Positions 41,535 to 50,376 of a stretch of 64,000 nt of DNA are shown piece after piece. Positions within the stretch are counted from its first letter, which is position 1. The number at the start of each line of letters is the position of its first letter. The stretch covers positions 44,831 to 108,830 of the forward strand of contig JABWCD010000019.1 in assembly GCA_013359265.1 (NCBI GenBank), written 5' to 3'. The stretch is from Candidatus Hydrogenedentota bacterium (GTDB lineage: Bacteria > Hydrogenedentota > Hydrogenedentia > Hydrogenedentales > SLHB01). Under the pieces are notes generated by a model. It was not told where the DNA came from, searched no databases, and saw only the letters and a list, made by a program, of their open reading frames with translations. A program made the translations under genes and the position numbers.

Positions 41535-42701
41535 ATGGCCAAGAAGACCGTCAACGTCGCGCTCATCGGGACCAAGTTCATGGGCAAGGCCCACAGCAAC
41601 GGGCTGCGCCAGGTGGCGCGATTTTTCGATTTGCCGGTCGAACCGGTGATGAAAGTGATCTGCGGGCGCAACCCGAATGAGACGCAAGCTGCCGCGAAAA
41701 AGTTCGGGTGGGAAGAGGCGAGCACCGACTGGAAAGCGGTGATCAGGCGCAAGGACATTGACGTCGTCGATATCAGTTCGTCCGGCGAGTGGCACCACCC
41801 GATGGCGATCGCGGCGGCCAAGGCAGGCAAGCACATCATCTGCGAGAAACCGCTTGCGAACAATCTGAAGCAGGCTGTCGAGATGACCGAGGCGGTGAAG
41901 AAGGCGGGCGTGAACCACATGTGCGGCTTCTCGTACCGTTTCGCGCCGGCCGTCGCGACCATCAAGAAGATGATCCAGACGGGCGAGCTGGGGACGATTT
42001 TCCATTTCCGCGCCTGCTATCAGCAGGACTGGATCGTCGATCCCGAGTTCCCACTGAACTGGCGTTTGCAGAAGAAAACCGCTGGTTCCGGCACGCTCGG
42101 GGACATTGGCGCGCACATCACGGATATGTGCCACAACCTCGTCGGCCCGATCGATTCCGTATGCGCGACGATGCGCACGTTCGTGACCGAACGGCCCATC
42201 GCGGACTCGAGCGCGACCATCGCCGCGAAGTCAGGGCACAAGAAGAGCGGTAAGAAAGGAAAGGTCGACGTTGACGATGCGGCGATCTTCCTCGCAACGA
42301 TTAAAGGATCAAAAACGCTCGCGACGTTCGAAGCTACCCGTTTCGCGCCGGGCCGCCGCAACTACAACTGCATCGAAATCTACGGCAGCAAGGGCAGCGT
42401 GATTTGGAACCAGGAGGACATGAACGTCTTCCAGTACTACAACTGCGCGGATCCGGGCACGTTGCAGGGGTTTCGCCGCGTGCACGCAACCGATCCCGGC
42501 CATCCGTATACGGAAGCTTGGTGGCCCAGTGCACACATCATCGGCTACGAGCACCTGTTTATCCACGAGATGCACGATTTCCTGACGCAGTTGGGCAAGA
42601 AGAAAGTTACGTATCCGACGTTCGAAGACGGCCTCGCGTGCCAACGCGTCATGGACGCCGTCGAACGCAGCGCCAAATCGAAGAAGTGGGAAAAGGTGTA
42701 G
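41535..42701 (+). CDS. Gfo/Idh/MocA family oxidoreductase
   Basis: 388 aa. Rossmann start VNVALIGTKFMGKAHSNGLR, CGRNPNETQAAAKKFGWEEA, then HIICEKPLANNLKQAVEM with the EKP signature, and DIGAHITDMCHNLVG carrying the conserved D-x-G-x-H. The C-terminal domain is complete (WNQEDMNVFQYYNCADPG, HEMHDFL). Acts on a sugar or cyclitol with NAD(P). It has its own strong promoter; downstream after a TA pair lies a sugar isomerase-like gene, a frequent partner. Confidence 0.93.
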   Translation: MAKKTVNVALIGTKFMGKAHSNGLRQVARFFDLPVEPVMKVICGRNPNETQAAAKKFGWEEASTDWKAVIRRKDIDVVDISSSGEWHHPMAIAAAKAGKHIICEKPLANNLKQAVEMTEAVKKAGVNHMCGFSYRFAPAVATIKKMIQTGELGTIFHFRACYQQDWIVDPEFPLNWRLQKKTAGSGTLGDIGAHITDMCHNLVGPIDSVCATMRTFVTERPIADSSATIAAKSGHKKSGKKGKVDVDDAAIFLATIKGSKTLATFEATRFAPGRRNYNCIEIYGSKGSVIWNQEDMNVFQYYNCADPGTLQGFRRVHATDPGHPYTEAWWPSAHIIGYEHLFIHEMHDFLTQLGKKKVTYPTFEDGLACQRVMDAVERSAKSKKWEKV

Positions 42702-42771
42702 TAGAAGCCGGTTTCAAATAAGATGGTGAACAACTTGTGGCAGGCCAAGTTCGACTATGAGGGATTGGTAA

Positions 42772-43068
42772 ATGGCACAGCCGGACATTCGACCTGATTC
42801 GAAATTCCCACTTGCACGCAAACGGGCCCTCATGATTGGCATTGTTGCTTTTGTGGCGTCAATTCCGGTTGCTTACTGTGTTCAGCCTGGAATTCTGAGG
42901 CTAGCGGTTTCTCTTCCTCAGTATTTGAAAGATTTGGCCAATGGCTTCGGCGAGAGTCCTTCACGCAGGCCTCCCGATTTGATTGGGATGATGTCAACCG
43001 CCAAGTCCACCATGGTGGTGTTCAGTATTACAGGGTCGATCGCCGGGGGCTACTTGGCCCATGGCTAG
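42772..43068 (+). CDS. Small membrane protein
   Basis: 98 aa. GAGGGATTGGTAA precedes the ATG. Two hydrophobic stretches, about residues 19-40 (ALMIGIVAFVASIPVAYCV) and 77-95 (TMVVFSITGSIAGGYLA). No family recognised. It lies between the Gfo/Idh gene and the second MNT-HEPN module. Confidence 0.5.
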   Translation: MAQPDIRPDSKFPLARKRALMIGIVAFVASIPVAYCVQPGILRLAVSLPQYLKDLANGFGESPSRRPPDLIGMMSTAKSTMVVFSITGSIAGGYLAHG

Positions 43069-43217
43069 AACGAACGCGGCGTTGACATAGCAGCCGATGG
43101 CAAAAGTCCTACTGACGCAATTTGCAGGCGTGCGCGATTTTGGGCCGAATTCCACCGTTTCCGGGCTCGCCCGGCCTGGAAACCGGGCGCTACGGGACCT
43201 TTCACGGGTTGATAGGC

Positions 43218-43556
43218 ATGGGGCATGAAATCGGAGAACCGAGAACGGGCGCGGCGGGTGGCCAGTTGCTGACTAGCGCGCAAATACAATCGCGAATCCG
43301 CGAAATGAAGCCCGAACTGGAGAAGCGGTTTCACGTGAAGAGTATCGGGTTGTTTGGGTCCGCAGCAAGAGATGAGATGCGGCCGGACAGCGACATCGAC
43401 ATACTCGTTGAGTTCACTCAACCAGTCGGGTTCGAGTACCTCGAGTTGGAGGACTTCCTAACCGAAGCACTCGGAACGAAGGTCGATCTTGTTCCGAGAA
43501 AGGCGCTGAAGCCGCTAATTGGAAAGCGTATTCTTGCGGAAGTTGTCAATATATGA
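43218..43556 (+). CDS. MNT-type nucleotidyltransferase (antitoxin of second MNT-HEPN pair)
   Basis: 112 aa from the ATG at 43218 (a TTG just before LTSAQIQ is an alternative). RIREMKPELEKRFHVKSIGL, then GLFGSAARDEMRPDSDIDILVEF: the classical G-S-x(10)-D-x-D MNT motif. C-terminal LEDFLTEALGTKVDLVPRKALKP is also typical. The stop overlaps the original hepT start by 4 bases (ATGA at 43553-43556). Not closely similar to the MNT gene at 10.7 kb, so an independent module. Confidence 0.88.
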   Translation: MGHEIGEPRTGAAGGQLLTSAQIQSRIREMKPELEKRFHVKSIGLFGSAARDEMRPDSDIDILVEFTQPVGFEYLELEDFLTEALGTKVDLVPRKALKPLIGKRILAEVVNI

Positions 43557-43913
43557 TTCGAGAATGGCGTGATTTCCTTAATTGTTATGTTGGGCGCGCT
43601 TGATGAATTGCAGGAGTTCACACATGGCGCCAGCTTCGCGGAGTTCTGTGAGGACAGGAAATCGATCAACGCCGTTGTCCGAAGCCTAGAAGTCTTGGGA
43701 GAGGCCGCAAAGCGAATTCCCCAGAGTGTGCGAGAGTCACATCAGGACGTTCCTTGGGCGCGGATTGCCGGACTCAGGGACAAGCTCATTCACGGGTATT
43801 TCGGTGTCGACTTGGAAATAGTGTGGAGCATCGCCACGACAGACGCGCCGAACTTGAGACCGCATATCGAGAGGATTTTGCTGGCAAACAAGCCATCTGA
43901 CGGAACAAGTTGA
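43553..43913 (+). pseudogene. HEPN (DUF86/HepT-like) toxin with 5' frameshift
   Basis: The ATG at 43553 opens a frame reading MIREWRDFLN and then goes astray. The next frame carries MLGALDELQEFTHGASFAEF and the rest of a DUF86 protein to the stop at 43911-43913. Deleting one T of the pair at 43582-43583 joins the two parts as MIREWRDFLNVMLGALDELQ, exactly the family's N-terminus. The catalytic R-x4-H-x-Y motif (RDKLIHGYF) is intact. A GTG at 43569 could still start a 114-aa product lacking the first helix, so residual function is possible. Confidence 0.85.
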
Positions 43914-43955
43914 TCGACCAAGTACGCAGGTGCTTCAAATGGGGAGGAGACTGAG

Positions 43956-44921
43956 ATGAAGCTGGGTTTCTTGACGGTGATGTTCAGCGATTTGCCGCTG
44001 AAGAAGGTGTTGGACGTGATTCGTCCGTTGAGATTGCAGACGGTCGAATTGGGCACGGGTAACTACCCCGGTGACGCGCACTGCAAGGTAAAGGAGTTGC
44101 TCGAGTCGAAGCCCAGGCGCGATGAATTACTGGCGATGCTCAAGGGCGAGGGTCTCGAGATCAGCGCGCTGAGTTGCCACGGCAACTGCCTGCACCCGGA
44201 TGCCGCGTTCGCGAAGAAGAACATCGACGTGCAGACCAATACAATCAAGCTCGCGAATCTACTCGGTGTGAAGGTTGTCATTGACTTTTCCGGTTGCCCC
44301 GGTTCCGACGAGAAATCGACGAAGCCGAACTGGGTGACGTGCCCGTGGCCGCCCGACTACCTCGACATCCTCAATTGGCAGTGGGAAAAGAAGGTCATTC
44401 CGTATTGGACGAAGCAGGCGAAGTTCGCCGCGGACAACGGCGTGAAGATGGCCTTCGAGGCGCACCCCGGCTTCGTCGTGTACAACCCGGAGACGCTGCT
44501 GCGGCTGCGCAAGGAATGCGGTAACAACATCGGCGCGAACTTCGACCCGAGCCATTTCTTCTGGCAGGGCATCGATCCGGTGAACGCGGTCCGTGCGATG
44601 GGCGGCAAGGCGATCTTTCACGTACACGCGAAAGATTCGCTTGTGTACGAACAGAATGCCACAGTCAACGGCGTGCTCGACACGAAACACTACGGCGACG
44701 AGATCAACCGCTCGTGGATTTTCCGCACCGTCGGCTACGGCCACAGCGTCGAATGGTGGAAAGACTTCGCGTCCACGCTGCGCATGGTGGGTTACGACGG
44801 CGCCATCTCGATCGAGCACGAAGACTCGCTTATGTCCCGCAACGAGGGACTCACCAAAGCGGTCGAGACCCTCAAGCAGTGCCTGATTTTTGACAAAAAA
44901 TCGGCCATGACCTGGGCCTAG
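43956..44921 (+). CDS. Sugar phosphate isomerase/epimerase (xylose isomerase-like TIM barrel)
   Basis: 321 aa. GGGGAGGAG precedes the ATG. AP-endonuclease-2/xylose-isomerase-like barrel: MKLGFLTVMFSDLPLKKVLD, ALSCHGNCLHPD, VKMAFEAHPGFVVYNP (Glu and His ligands), GANFDPSHFFWQGIDP (Asp/His), IFHVHAKDS, ISIEHEDSL (last Glu). Likely metal-dependent isomerisation of a sugar or inositol; family partner of Gfo/Idh dehydrogenases, one of which lies 1.3 kb upstream. Confidence 0.92.
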   Translation: MKLGFLTVMFSDLPLKKVLDVIRPLRLQTVELGTGNYPGDAHCKVKELLESKPRRDELLAMLKGEGLEISALSCHGNCLHPDAAFAKKNIDVQTNTIKLANLLGVKVVIDFSGCPGSDEKSTKPNWVTCPWPPDYLDILNWQWEKKVIPYWTKQAKFAADNGVKMAFEAHPGFVVYNPETLLRLRKECGNNIGANFDPSHFFWQGIDPVNAVRAMGGKAIFHVHAKDSLVYEQNATVNGVLDTKHYGDEINRSWIFRTVGYGHSVEWWKDFASTLRMVGYDGAISIEHEDSLMSRNEGLTKAVETLKQCLIFDKKSAMTWA

Positions 44922-44979
44922 TGCAGCGGAATTCCGGGGTCTGGTCGTAAGGCCGGGCCCCGGCCGTTTGTCTATCGCA

Positions 44980-46650
44980 ATGAAACGAAGGACCTCAAAG
45001 TGCCTCTTGCTGTCGGCGTGCTGCGTTGCCGCTATCGTGCTCGCGCGTCCTGCGGATGCTGCGGAGCAAGGCACGGGCAACAAGGGCGTAATCATGCGCA
45101 AGCAGCCCGCGCAGGAGGATTCGAAACAAGAGCCTCCTGAGCAGCAGCCGCCCGAGCAAACACCTCCGCCTGAGCCGCCGAAGCCGAAGACAAAGAGGGC
45201 GAACGAGCGCCCGGCGCCGATCGTGCCGCAGATTGAAGAGGCGCCAAAGCCAATCGTCGTGCAACCGCGACAGGAGACGCCGGAAAGCGTCGCTGTGCCC
45301 GCGAGTTGGCCCGCCGCGCTGAACGAGTATTTTCGGTCCGAGCTGCACAATCCGACCACCGATCAGGCCTTGGGTGCGCTTGTGCAGCACCTCAATCGCG
45401 CGACGTTGTTGGGCACGGAGCCGGAATTCGAGGCGGAGAGGTTTCGCGGGTGGACGAAGGACTTTCGGGGTTCGGTTGGCCGGGGCGAAGGCGACATTCG
45501 CCTTATCGAGGGCTTCTACGGGAACCTCACCAGTTGGGTGTCGCTCGAATCGCAGTTCACTGTCGCGCCGGAGCGCGATCTTCTGAAGCAGCTTGTGCGC
45601 GTCGTCCAGTCGCAGGCTGCGCTGGACCCGAACTACGACGAGTTGCGAAAACAAAAGATCGTCAACACAATCGAACAACAGGGATTGTTCGTTCCGTCGG
45701 GCATTCTGTTTGGGTACAACGTCCTGCCGTACCGCGCGGTGATTCTGCCGAAGGGATACGTGCCTTACGAAACGCCGACGAAACCGGAGTTTGCGGACTT
45801 GCCGAACCGCGCGGAAGCGTCATACGATTTCATTGAGGCGCCCGGCCCGATCTTTCGCATCGATTTTGACACGCTGAACGCGGCGCGCGTGGCCGTCGAG
45901 CAGAGCAGTGACGGCAGGCAGTACGAACTCGCGCAGGAATGGAAATCCGAAGGCGCGACCGGTGTGACGGGGCCGGTCATTCTCGCGAAGCCGTTCCGTT
46001 CGCGGTACATGCGCATTGCGGTGGAGTCGCAGCGCGAAACCGCAGTGCTGCGCAATCCGCGAGTCTTCGCGCTAAAAGAACCGCCAGCCGCACTGTCTGC
46101 GCTTGAAGTCGAGGCGCCCGTGCTCGACGCTTCGTTCAAGGAAACGCCGTGGCCGCGTAAGGCCCAGATCAATGGGTTCATCAATCCCGATCGCGTGGAA
46201 TTCGCGGAGGCGCAGACTACCGTGCGCGTGTGCCATACGGCGAACGCGTTGTACATCGCCGTGTACGCCCGCGAACCACGCATGGATACCATGTCCTGTA
46301 CGCTGACCGCGCGCGATGCGCCGCTGTGGGACGAGGAATCGATTGCCATCGTGGTACGGCCAACGGGCAAACCCGAGTACCGGTTCGTCGTGAATCCGCT
46401 CGGGGCGCAGTTTGACAGCCGGGACGGCAACGACCAGTGGGACGGCGCGTGGAAGGTCGCCACGAAAACGTGGCCCGTCGGTTGGTCGGCGGAGATTGAA
46501 ATCCCCTTCGACACCATCGACGCGACGCCGGGCAAGGACGACTGGGAACTCAATTTCGTGCGCACGCGCCGCAATGTCGAAAACGAGCGTTCGGTGTGGG
46601 TGGATGCGGGCGAGGGCGCGGCAGTAACGAAGGGCTTACTTATCTTCTGA
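44980..46650 (+). CDS. Secreted protein with Pro-rich linker and C-terminal CBM9-like domain
   Basis: 556 aa. Signal peptide (CLLLSACCVAAIVLARPADA), Gln/Pro/Glu-rich linker to about residue 95, an unknown helical domain, a F5/8-like or discoidin-type segment (PIFRIDFDTLNAARVAVEQS, FRSRYMRIAVESQ) and a terminal CBM9/DOMON-like domain (TTVRVCHTANALYIAVYARE, WDEESIAIVVRPT, GWSAEIEIPFDTID). Inferred to bind carbohydrate outside the cell. An in-frame TTG lies 4 codons upstream; the ATG is used. Confidence 0.78.
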   Translation: MKRRTSKCLLLSACCVAAIVLARPADAAEQGTGNKGVIMRKQPAQEDSKQEPPEQQPPEQTPPPEPPKPKTKRANERPAPIVPQIEEAPKPIVVQPRQETPESVAVPASWPAALNEYFRSELHNPTTDQALGALVQHLNRATLLGTEPEFEAERFRGWTKDFRGSVGRGEGDIRLIEGFYGNLTSWVSLESQFTVAPERDLLKQLVRVVQSQAALDPNYDELRKQKIVNTIEQQGLFVPSGILFGYNVLPYRAVILPKGYVPYETPTKPEFADLPNRAEASYDFIEAPGPIFRIDFDTLNAARVAVEQSSDGRQYELAQEWKSEGATGVTGPVILAKPFRSRYMRIAVESQRETAVLRNPRVFALKEPPAALSALEVEAPVLDASFKETPWPRKAQINGFINPDRVEFAEAQTTVRVCHTANALYIAVYAREPRMDTMSCTLTARDAPLWDEESIAIVVRPTGKPEYRFVVNPLGAQFDSRDGNDQWDGAWKVATKTWPVGWSAEIEIPFDTIDATPGKDDWELNFVRTRRNVENERSVWVDAGEGAAVTKGLLIF

Positions 46651-46652
46651 CG

Positions 46653-47498
46653 CTACCGCAGCGCGGCGAGTTTGCGCTCTAGAAACGCGCAGCTCCCGGA
46701 AACCTGCGCTTCCGTCAGATTGTGCAATATGAGCGGTCCAGCATATCCGCATCGGGCGAGTAGTGCGAGATACTCGTCGTAATCCAGCAGACCCGTGCCC
46801 GCGGCCTCGTGTCCTGCGTCGCCGTCGCGACTCAAGTCTTTCGCATGCGCGAGGACGACATCCGGCCCCAGCAGATCGAACGCTTTGTCGAGAATCTCGC
46901 GCATGCGCGGCAGTTCGCCCTCATGAAAGAGGTTGGCGCCATCAATAAGGACCCGCAGTCGCGGCGACTGAACCTCGTCGAGCAGGCGCCGCGCTTTCGC
47001 CGCGGAATCGACAACGTTCGACACTTCCGGCTCGAACGCGAGCGTGATGTTGTGCTCGTCGGCAATCTGGACGGCGTGTTCCATGCTCGTGCACAGATCG
47101 TTCCACGCATCCGGCGAATCGTTCTCCTTGTGGCGTCTCCACATATTCTCCGGGTCGCGCGTTCCCGTGCTCATGGTGACGATTCCGGTGCCCAACGCCG
47201 CGCACGCCCCCGCGAGCACGCCGAGCCGCCGCAAACCATCGGCGCGTGCGCGGGTATCGGGATGTATCACGTTGAAGGTGCCTGACACGGCCGCCATCGT
47301 AACGCCGCGTGATGCGCACGCGCGCGCGACGCGGTCCGCGAGCGACGGGTCGATTTCGTCCGGCATGCTCGGAAGTCCCGCGCACGCCATGTTGAACTGC
47401 ACGCTGCGGATGCCATGCGCCGATACCGCATCGAGCACTTCTTCGACGCTGGGCCGCGTGAACGTCTTGGCGAAAATACCGACGTGCATTCCGTTCAT
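46653..47498 (-). CDS. Sugar phosphate isomerase/epimerase
   Basis: 281 aa. MNGMHVGIFAKTFTRPSVEE at the N-terminus, VSGTFNVIHPD, ALGTGIVTMSTGTRD, ITLAFEPEVSNV (metal Glu), RVLIDGANLFHEGELPR (Asp), VVLAHAKDL (His), PLILHNLTEAQV. Same barrel family as the 43956 gene but divergent. Start ATG at 47498 overlaps the hydrolase stop by 4 bases (ATGA), so the two are co-translated. Confidence 0.9.
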   Translation of the reverse strand: MNGMHVGIFAKTFTRPSVEEVLDAVSAHGIRSVQFNMACAGLPSMPDEIDPSLADRVARACASRGVTMAAVSGTFNVIHPDTRARADGLRRLGVLAGACAALGTGIVTMSTGTRDPENMWRRHKENDSPDAWNDLCTSMEHAVQIADEHNITLAFEPEVSNVVDSAAKARRLLDEVQSPRLRVLIDGANLFHEGELPRMREILDKAFDLLGPDVVLAHAKDLSRDGDAGHEAAGTGLLDYDEYLALLARCGYAGPLILHNLTEAQVSGSCAFLERKLAALR

Positions 47499-48280
47499 GG
47501 TTGCGCCCTGGCCGCTTCCGGCCCGATGATTGCGGAAAGCCACAACAGAATCTGCCCTGGCGCATTTTCGTTCGTGTCAAGCAAGTCGGTGCCGTGCGCC
47601 GCGCCGGGATACTCGTGCAATTCGCAATGCCCTTTCGCGAGCGCCTTCAATGCATTGCACGTCTCGGACGAATACGAATCCCCGATGGCATCCATCAGCA
47701 ACACCGGGCGATTGCTCATTTTGACGATGGCGTCTTCGACGGTCACGCCGTGATAGTCCTTTCCCGGAGACACCATGGCTACAGCCTGAATTTCGGGATC
47801 GGCAGTCGCATAGCGCAGCGCGAGGTTTGCGCCAATGCTCGCACCGACAATGGCGATATTCTCGGGGTCTGCGCCCGCGTCGATCAGGGCACGCTTGGCC
47901 GCGGCTATGTCGTTTGTCACGCCGAGCCAGTCTTCCGTGTCGAACGATTTGTATGATGTTTTCGCGCCGTCTCGCATCGCGCTACCGCCATGACCGCGCG
48001 GGTCTATGGAAATTGACATGAAGCCCTGGGCTTGCGCGGCATTCGCGAACGACGTCCAGCGGTCCCGCGTTGTCCCGAGCATCGGGACAAGAATCAAGCC
48101 GGCGGGCTTCGGTCGATTGACGGGATACATTGTTGCGGCAATCTCGTAACCGTCGGACGTGGCGAAGGTCAGATCGCGCGCCGAACCATTTGGTGCGGTT
48201 GCCGACTTCGAGCAGCTCCCGAGCGCCACGACGAACAGCACGGGAGCCAACGAAATTGTGTGACTGAACTTGTAGCTCAT
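47495..48280 (-). CDS. Alpha/beta hydrolase lipoprotein
   Basis: 261 aa. Lipobox ALGS-C at about residue 23. Core: FATSDGYEIAATMYP, ISIDPRGHGGSA, AIVGASIGANLAL (nucleophile Ser in G-x-S-x-G), LLMDAIGDSYSSE (Asp), YPGAAHGTDLL (His): a dienelactone hydrolase or esterase-like triad. Envelope-anchored. The start codon is preceded directly by GATTAC hexamer repeats, so no ribosome-binding site is visible. Confidence 0.85.
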   Translation of the reverse strand: MSYKFSHTISLAPVLFVVALGSCSKSATAPNGSARDLTFATSDGYEIAATMYPVNRPKPAGLILVPMLGTTRDRWTSFANAAQAQGFMSISIDPRGHGGSAMRDGAKTSYKSFDTEDWLGVTNDIAAAKRALIDAGADPENIAIVGASIGANLALRYATADPEIQAVAMVSPGKDYHGVTVEDAIVKMSNRPVLLMDAIGDSYSSETCNALKALAKGHCELHEYPGAAHGTDLLDTNENAPGQILLWLSAIIGPEAARAQP

Positions 48281-48281
48281 T

Positions 48282-48380
48282 GTCGTAATCGTAATCGTCC
48301 TCGTAATCGTAATCGAGCTCTCAGTGGAACGAGAACGACACCGAAGAACCGATTACGATTACGAGGACAATTACGAACGC
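48282..48380. repeat. Hexamer arrays forming a large inverted repeat
   Basis: At 48282-48320, read on the minus strand, the sequence is a run of hexamers GAGCTC GATTAC GATTAC, then GAGGAC GATTAC GATTAC. At 48351-48380 on the plus strand it reads GATTAC GATTAC GAGGAC, then AATTAC. Segments 48289-48314 and 48351-48376 are reverse complements over 26 bases with one mismatch, around a 36-base centre. The array starts one base from the alpha/beta hydrolase start codon. Confidence 0.85.
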
Positions 48381-48460
48381 ACCGCGGCTTCACGAATCCG
48401 CTTGAAGCCGGAAAGAATCGGGACCGCGACACGGTTGCGTCGCGGTCCCGTGAATGATCG

Positions 48461-48790
48461 CTATTTTCCCAGGGCGAAGACGTTCTGAAGTTTCATGGCG
48501 AGGCTCATATCGCCCTTGATCTTCAGCTTGCCGGTGAGGAACGCGGTTTGTCCGCTCAGTTTTCCCGATACGATGTCGAGCCAGTTTGCGTCCGTTGCGG
48601 TCAGTGTGATGCTTGGGTTTTCGGCGGGACCTTCGTTGACCGAGGCGCTGCCGTCCGCGAGTTTCACGTGCCAAGTGCCGCCGGCGTCGCCGGTGATGTC
48701 GAACTGGTACGTTGCGTTCATGCCCGCGATTTTCGCCGGATCGACTTTTCCGCCCAACTCGCTGAAGAATCCTGCTACTGTGTCTGCCAT
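48461..48790 (-). CDS. SCP2 sterol-carrier domain protein
   Basis: 109 aa, a single SCP2 domain: NATYQFDITGDAGGTWHVKL, GPAENPSITLTATDANWLDI, GKLSGQTAFLTGKLKIKGDM, and the final MSLAMKLQNVF. Full-length stand-alone version. Binds lipids or acyl-CoA in other organisms; the partner here is unknown. GGGAGG lies upstream of the start, slightly long spacing. Confidence 0.93.
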   Translation of the reverse strand: MADTVAGFFSELGGKVDPAKIAGMNATYQFDITGDAGGTWHVKLADGSASVNEGPAENPSITLTATDANWLDIVSGKLSGQTAFLTGKLKIKGDMSLAMKLQNVFALGK

Positions 48791-49043
48791 GGTGAGTGTC
48801 TACCTCCCAGTTTCGATTGGACCCGCTCCACGGCACTTGCGCGGCGGACGCCAATCACGTCCCGTACCTACCTACTGACCGGTCGTATCTTATTGCACGG
48901 CCAACCCGTGCACTCCACCGTAAACTCCTGGGCGCCCCTAGACGATTGGCACACGGCTGTCCTTGCAGGAGAAAGCCATGTTTCGCGCCGTGGCGGGAAC
49001 TGTAGCATAGGTTCGGCGGACGTTCAACGGGTCTGCGATCCGA

Positions 49044-50039
49044 TTACGGGTATGGCAACGCGAAGATTCGTTCTATCGTCTCTGGCGAGGCGAGTTCGTC
49101 CACCGTCGCGAAGGGAATCTGTTGACGCAGCGCATCGGCCCGAATCTCACGGTACTGAGTCTTTCTGGGATGCGAAATGTACCGAAGAACCGTGATCAGT
49201 TCAACATCCCGATTGCGGTCTTGGCTACGGTTTACGGGGTCGAATTGCCTGCCATCAAGAACGGAATTTACGAAGAGGGTAATTCCGAACCGCTCCTTGA
49301 CCGCAATGACAGCCTTTATATACTCCGAAAGCCGTTCGGCGCTACCGGGATGATTGTGGATCCGAAACCAGTCCGCGGGTATGGCATCGAACGCCCGCTG
49401 CAGCTCCTCGCGAAAGGCTGTTCGCACCGGACCTGGCGGTGTAGTGGGATAGATGATTCGTTCGTCTAGTGAGTTTGGGTTGAAGACACCCAACTCCAAC
49501 GGATGAACAGGCACAAAGTGCGGCTGCCCCTTCTGGTATAGGACGGTCCCGTCCTGAAATACGTCAAGGACGCCGCCGTCCACGATGTGGACGAGCCTCC
49601 AATGCTCGTCGAGCACCGCAGTTGTAGATCGGGATGGCGTATTGTGGGTATCAACGAAGGTAAAGCCACGGTGCATCCAAAGCCCATTTATTGAACCCAC
49701 GTTGATTTGGTACCCGGCTTCACCCACGAGTTCAGTTTCGTGATCGTGCCACCGGCCAGTTCGTCCGTCGCGCACTGCTATGTGCAGCGTCCGCAATGGA
49801 TTCGCACCAGGGCCCTCGGTGCCGAACGCGACTGCATCTTTCCCGCTACGTTCTTTAGCGAAACCGAAGAATATCTCGCAGGCGAGAAGGTCTGCGTCCC
49901 ACCCATCTTGCGAAATGCCCAGCCCTGACAGGGCTTCTTTGAGCGGGCAGGTGGACTTTCGGGGAGATTGTTGTTCAGCAGATGGAAATAGTGAGATTGC
50001 TGCGACTGCAATTAACGTGAGCCGTCGGAATTCCCGCAT
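49044..50039 (-). CDS. Secreted protein of unknown function
   Basis: 331 aa. Short signal-like N-terminus (LTLIAVAAISLFPSAEQQ) and two Cys (STCPLKEAL, LLACEIFFG). The middle is beta-like (RTLHIAVRDGRTGRWHDHET; WRLVHIVDGGVLDVFQDGTV); the end is helical (RIHNHPGSAERLSEYIKAVI). No domain recognised. The start at 50039 is set by GGAGGAG 8 bases upstream. Confidence 0.6.
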   Translation of the reverse strand: MREFRRLTLIAVAAISLFPSAEQQSPRKSTCPLKEALSGLGISQDGWDADLLACEIFFGFAKERSGKDAVAFGTEGPGANPLRTLHIAVRDGRTGRWHDHETELVGEAGYQINVGSINGLWMHRGFTFVDTHNTPSRSTTAVLDEHWRLVHIVDGGVLDVFQDGTVLYQKGQPHFVPVHPLELGVFNPNSLDERIIYPTTPPGPVRTAFREELQRAFDAIPADWFRIHNHPGSAERLSEYIKAVIAVKERFGITLFVNSVLDGRQFDPVNRSQDRNRDVELITVLRYISHPRKTQYREIRADALRQQIPFATVDELASPETIERIFALPYP

Positions 50040-50376
50040 AGCGGATACTCCTCCGGGGGAGGCGAAGACACAGAAGGACACGCGACTCGTCGGTCACACC
50101 CCAGCGCGCCTCTCCCGCCCGGTTGTTTTCGGTCTAAGGGTCGACCACTCACGCTGTATGCGTGCCGGGTACCGGCGCTGCCTCGTGGATACGATCGGCG
50201 AATCGCGCTACACCTTATATAGCACGCGGACGTGATTTCGTCAAGCGAAAAATCGCGTTTCAGTCAATGTTTATTGGCATGATCTGTGCTTTCGGGCACC
50301 CCGAATCGTGACGTTGTTCGCATCAAATACTGTACTGCGCGTACCGCGAAGTGTCGACCATTGGTCGTCGAGATTG
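50040..50376. other. Non-coding stretch (337 bases) between two minus-strand genes
   Basis: Apart from the promoter at 50216-50244 I see no gene. The 50245-50376 part shows no hairpin, repeat or RNA gene that I can recognise. Confidence 0.6.
50216..50244 (-). promoter_or_regulatory. Strong sigma70-type promoter for the 49044-50039 gene
   Basis: TTGACG (50239-50244), exactly 17 bases, TATATA (50216-50221) on the minus strand. Predicted start near 50209, so the leader before the ATG at 50039 is about 170 bases, long for a simple gene. Confidence 0.6.

Noticed and set aside
43122..43217. Upstream extension of the second MNT gene
   Set aside because: No family-like residues and no ribosome-binding site; Pro/Gly-rich frame in an intergenic segment.
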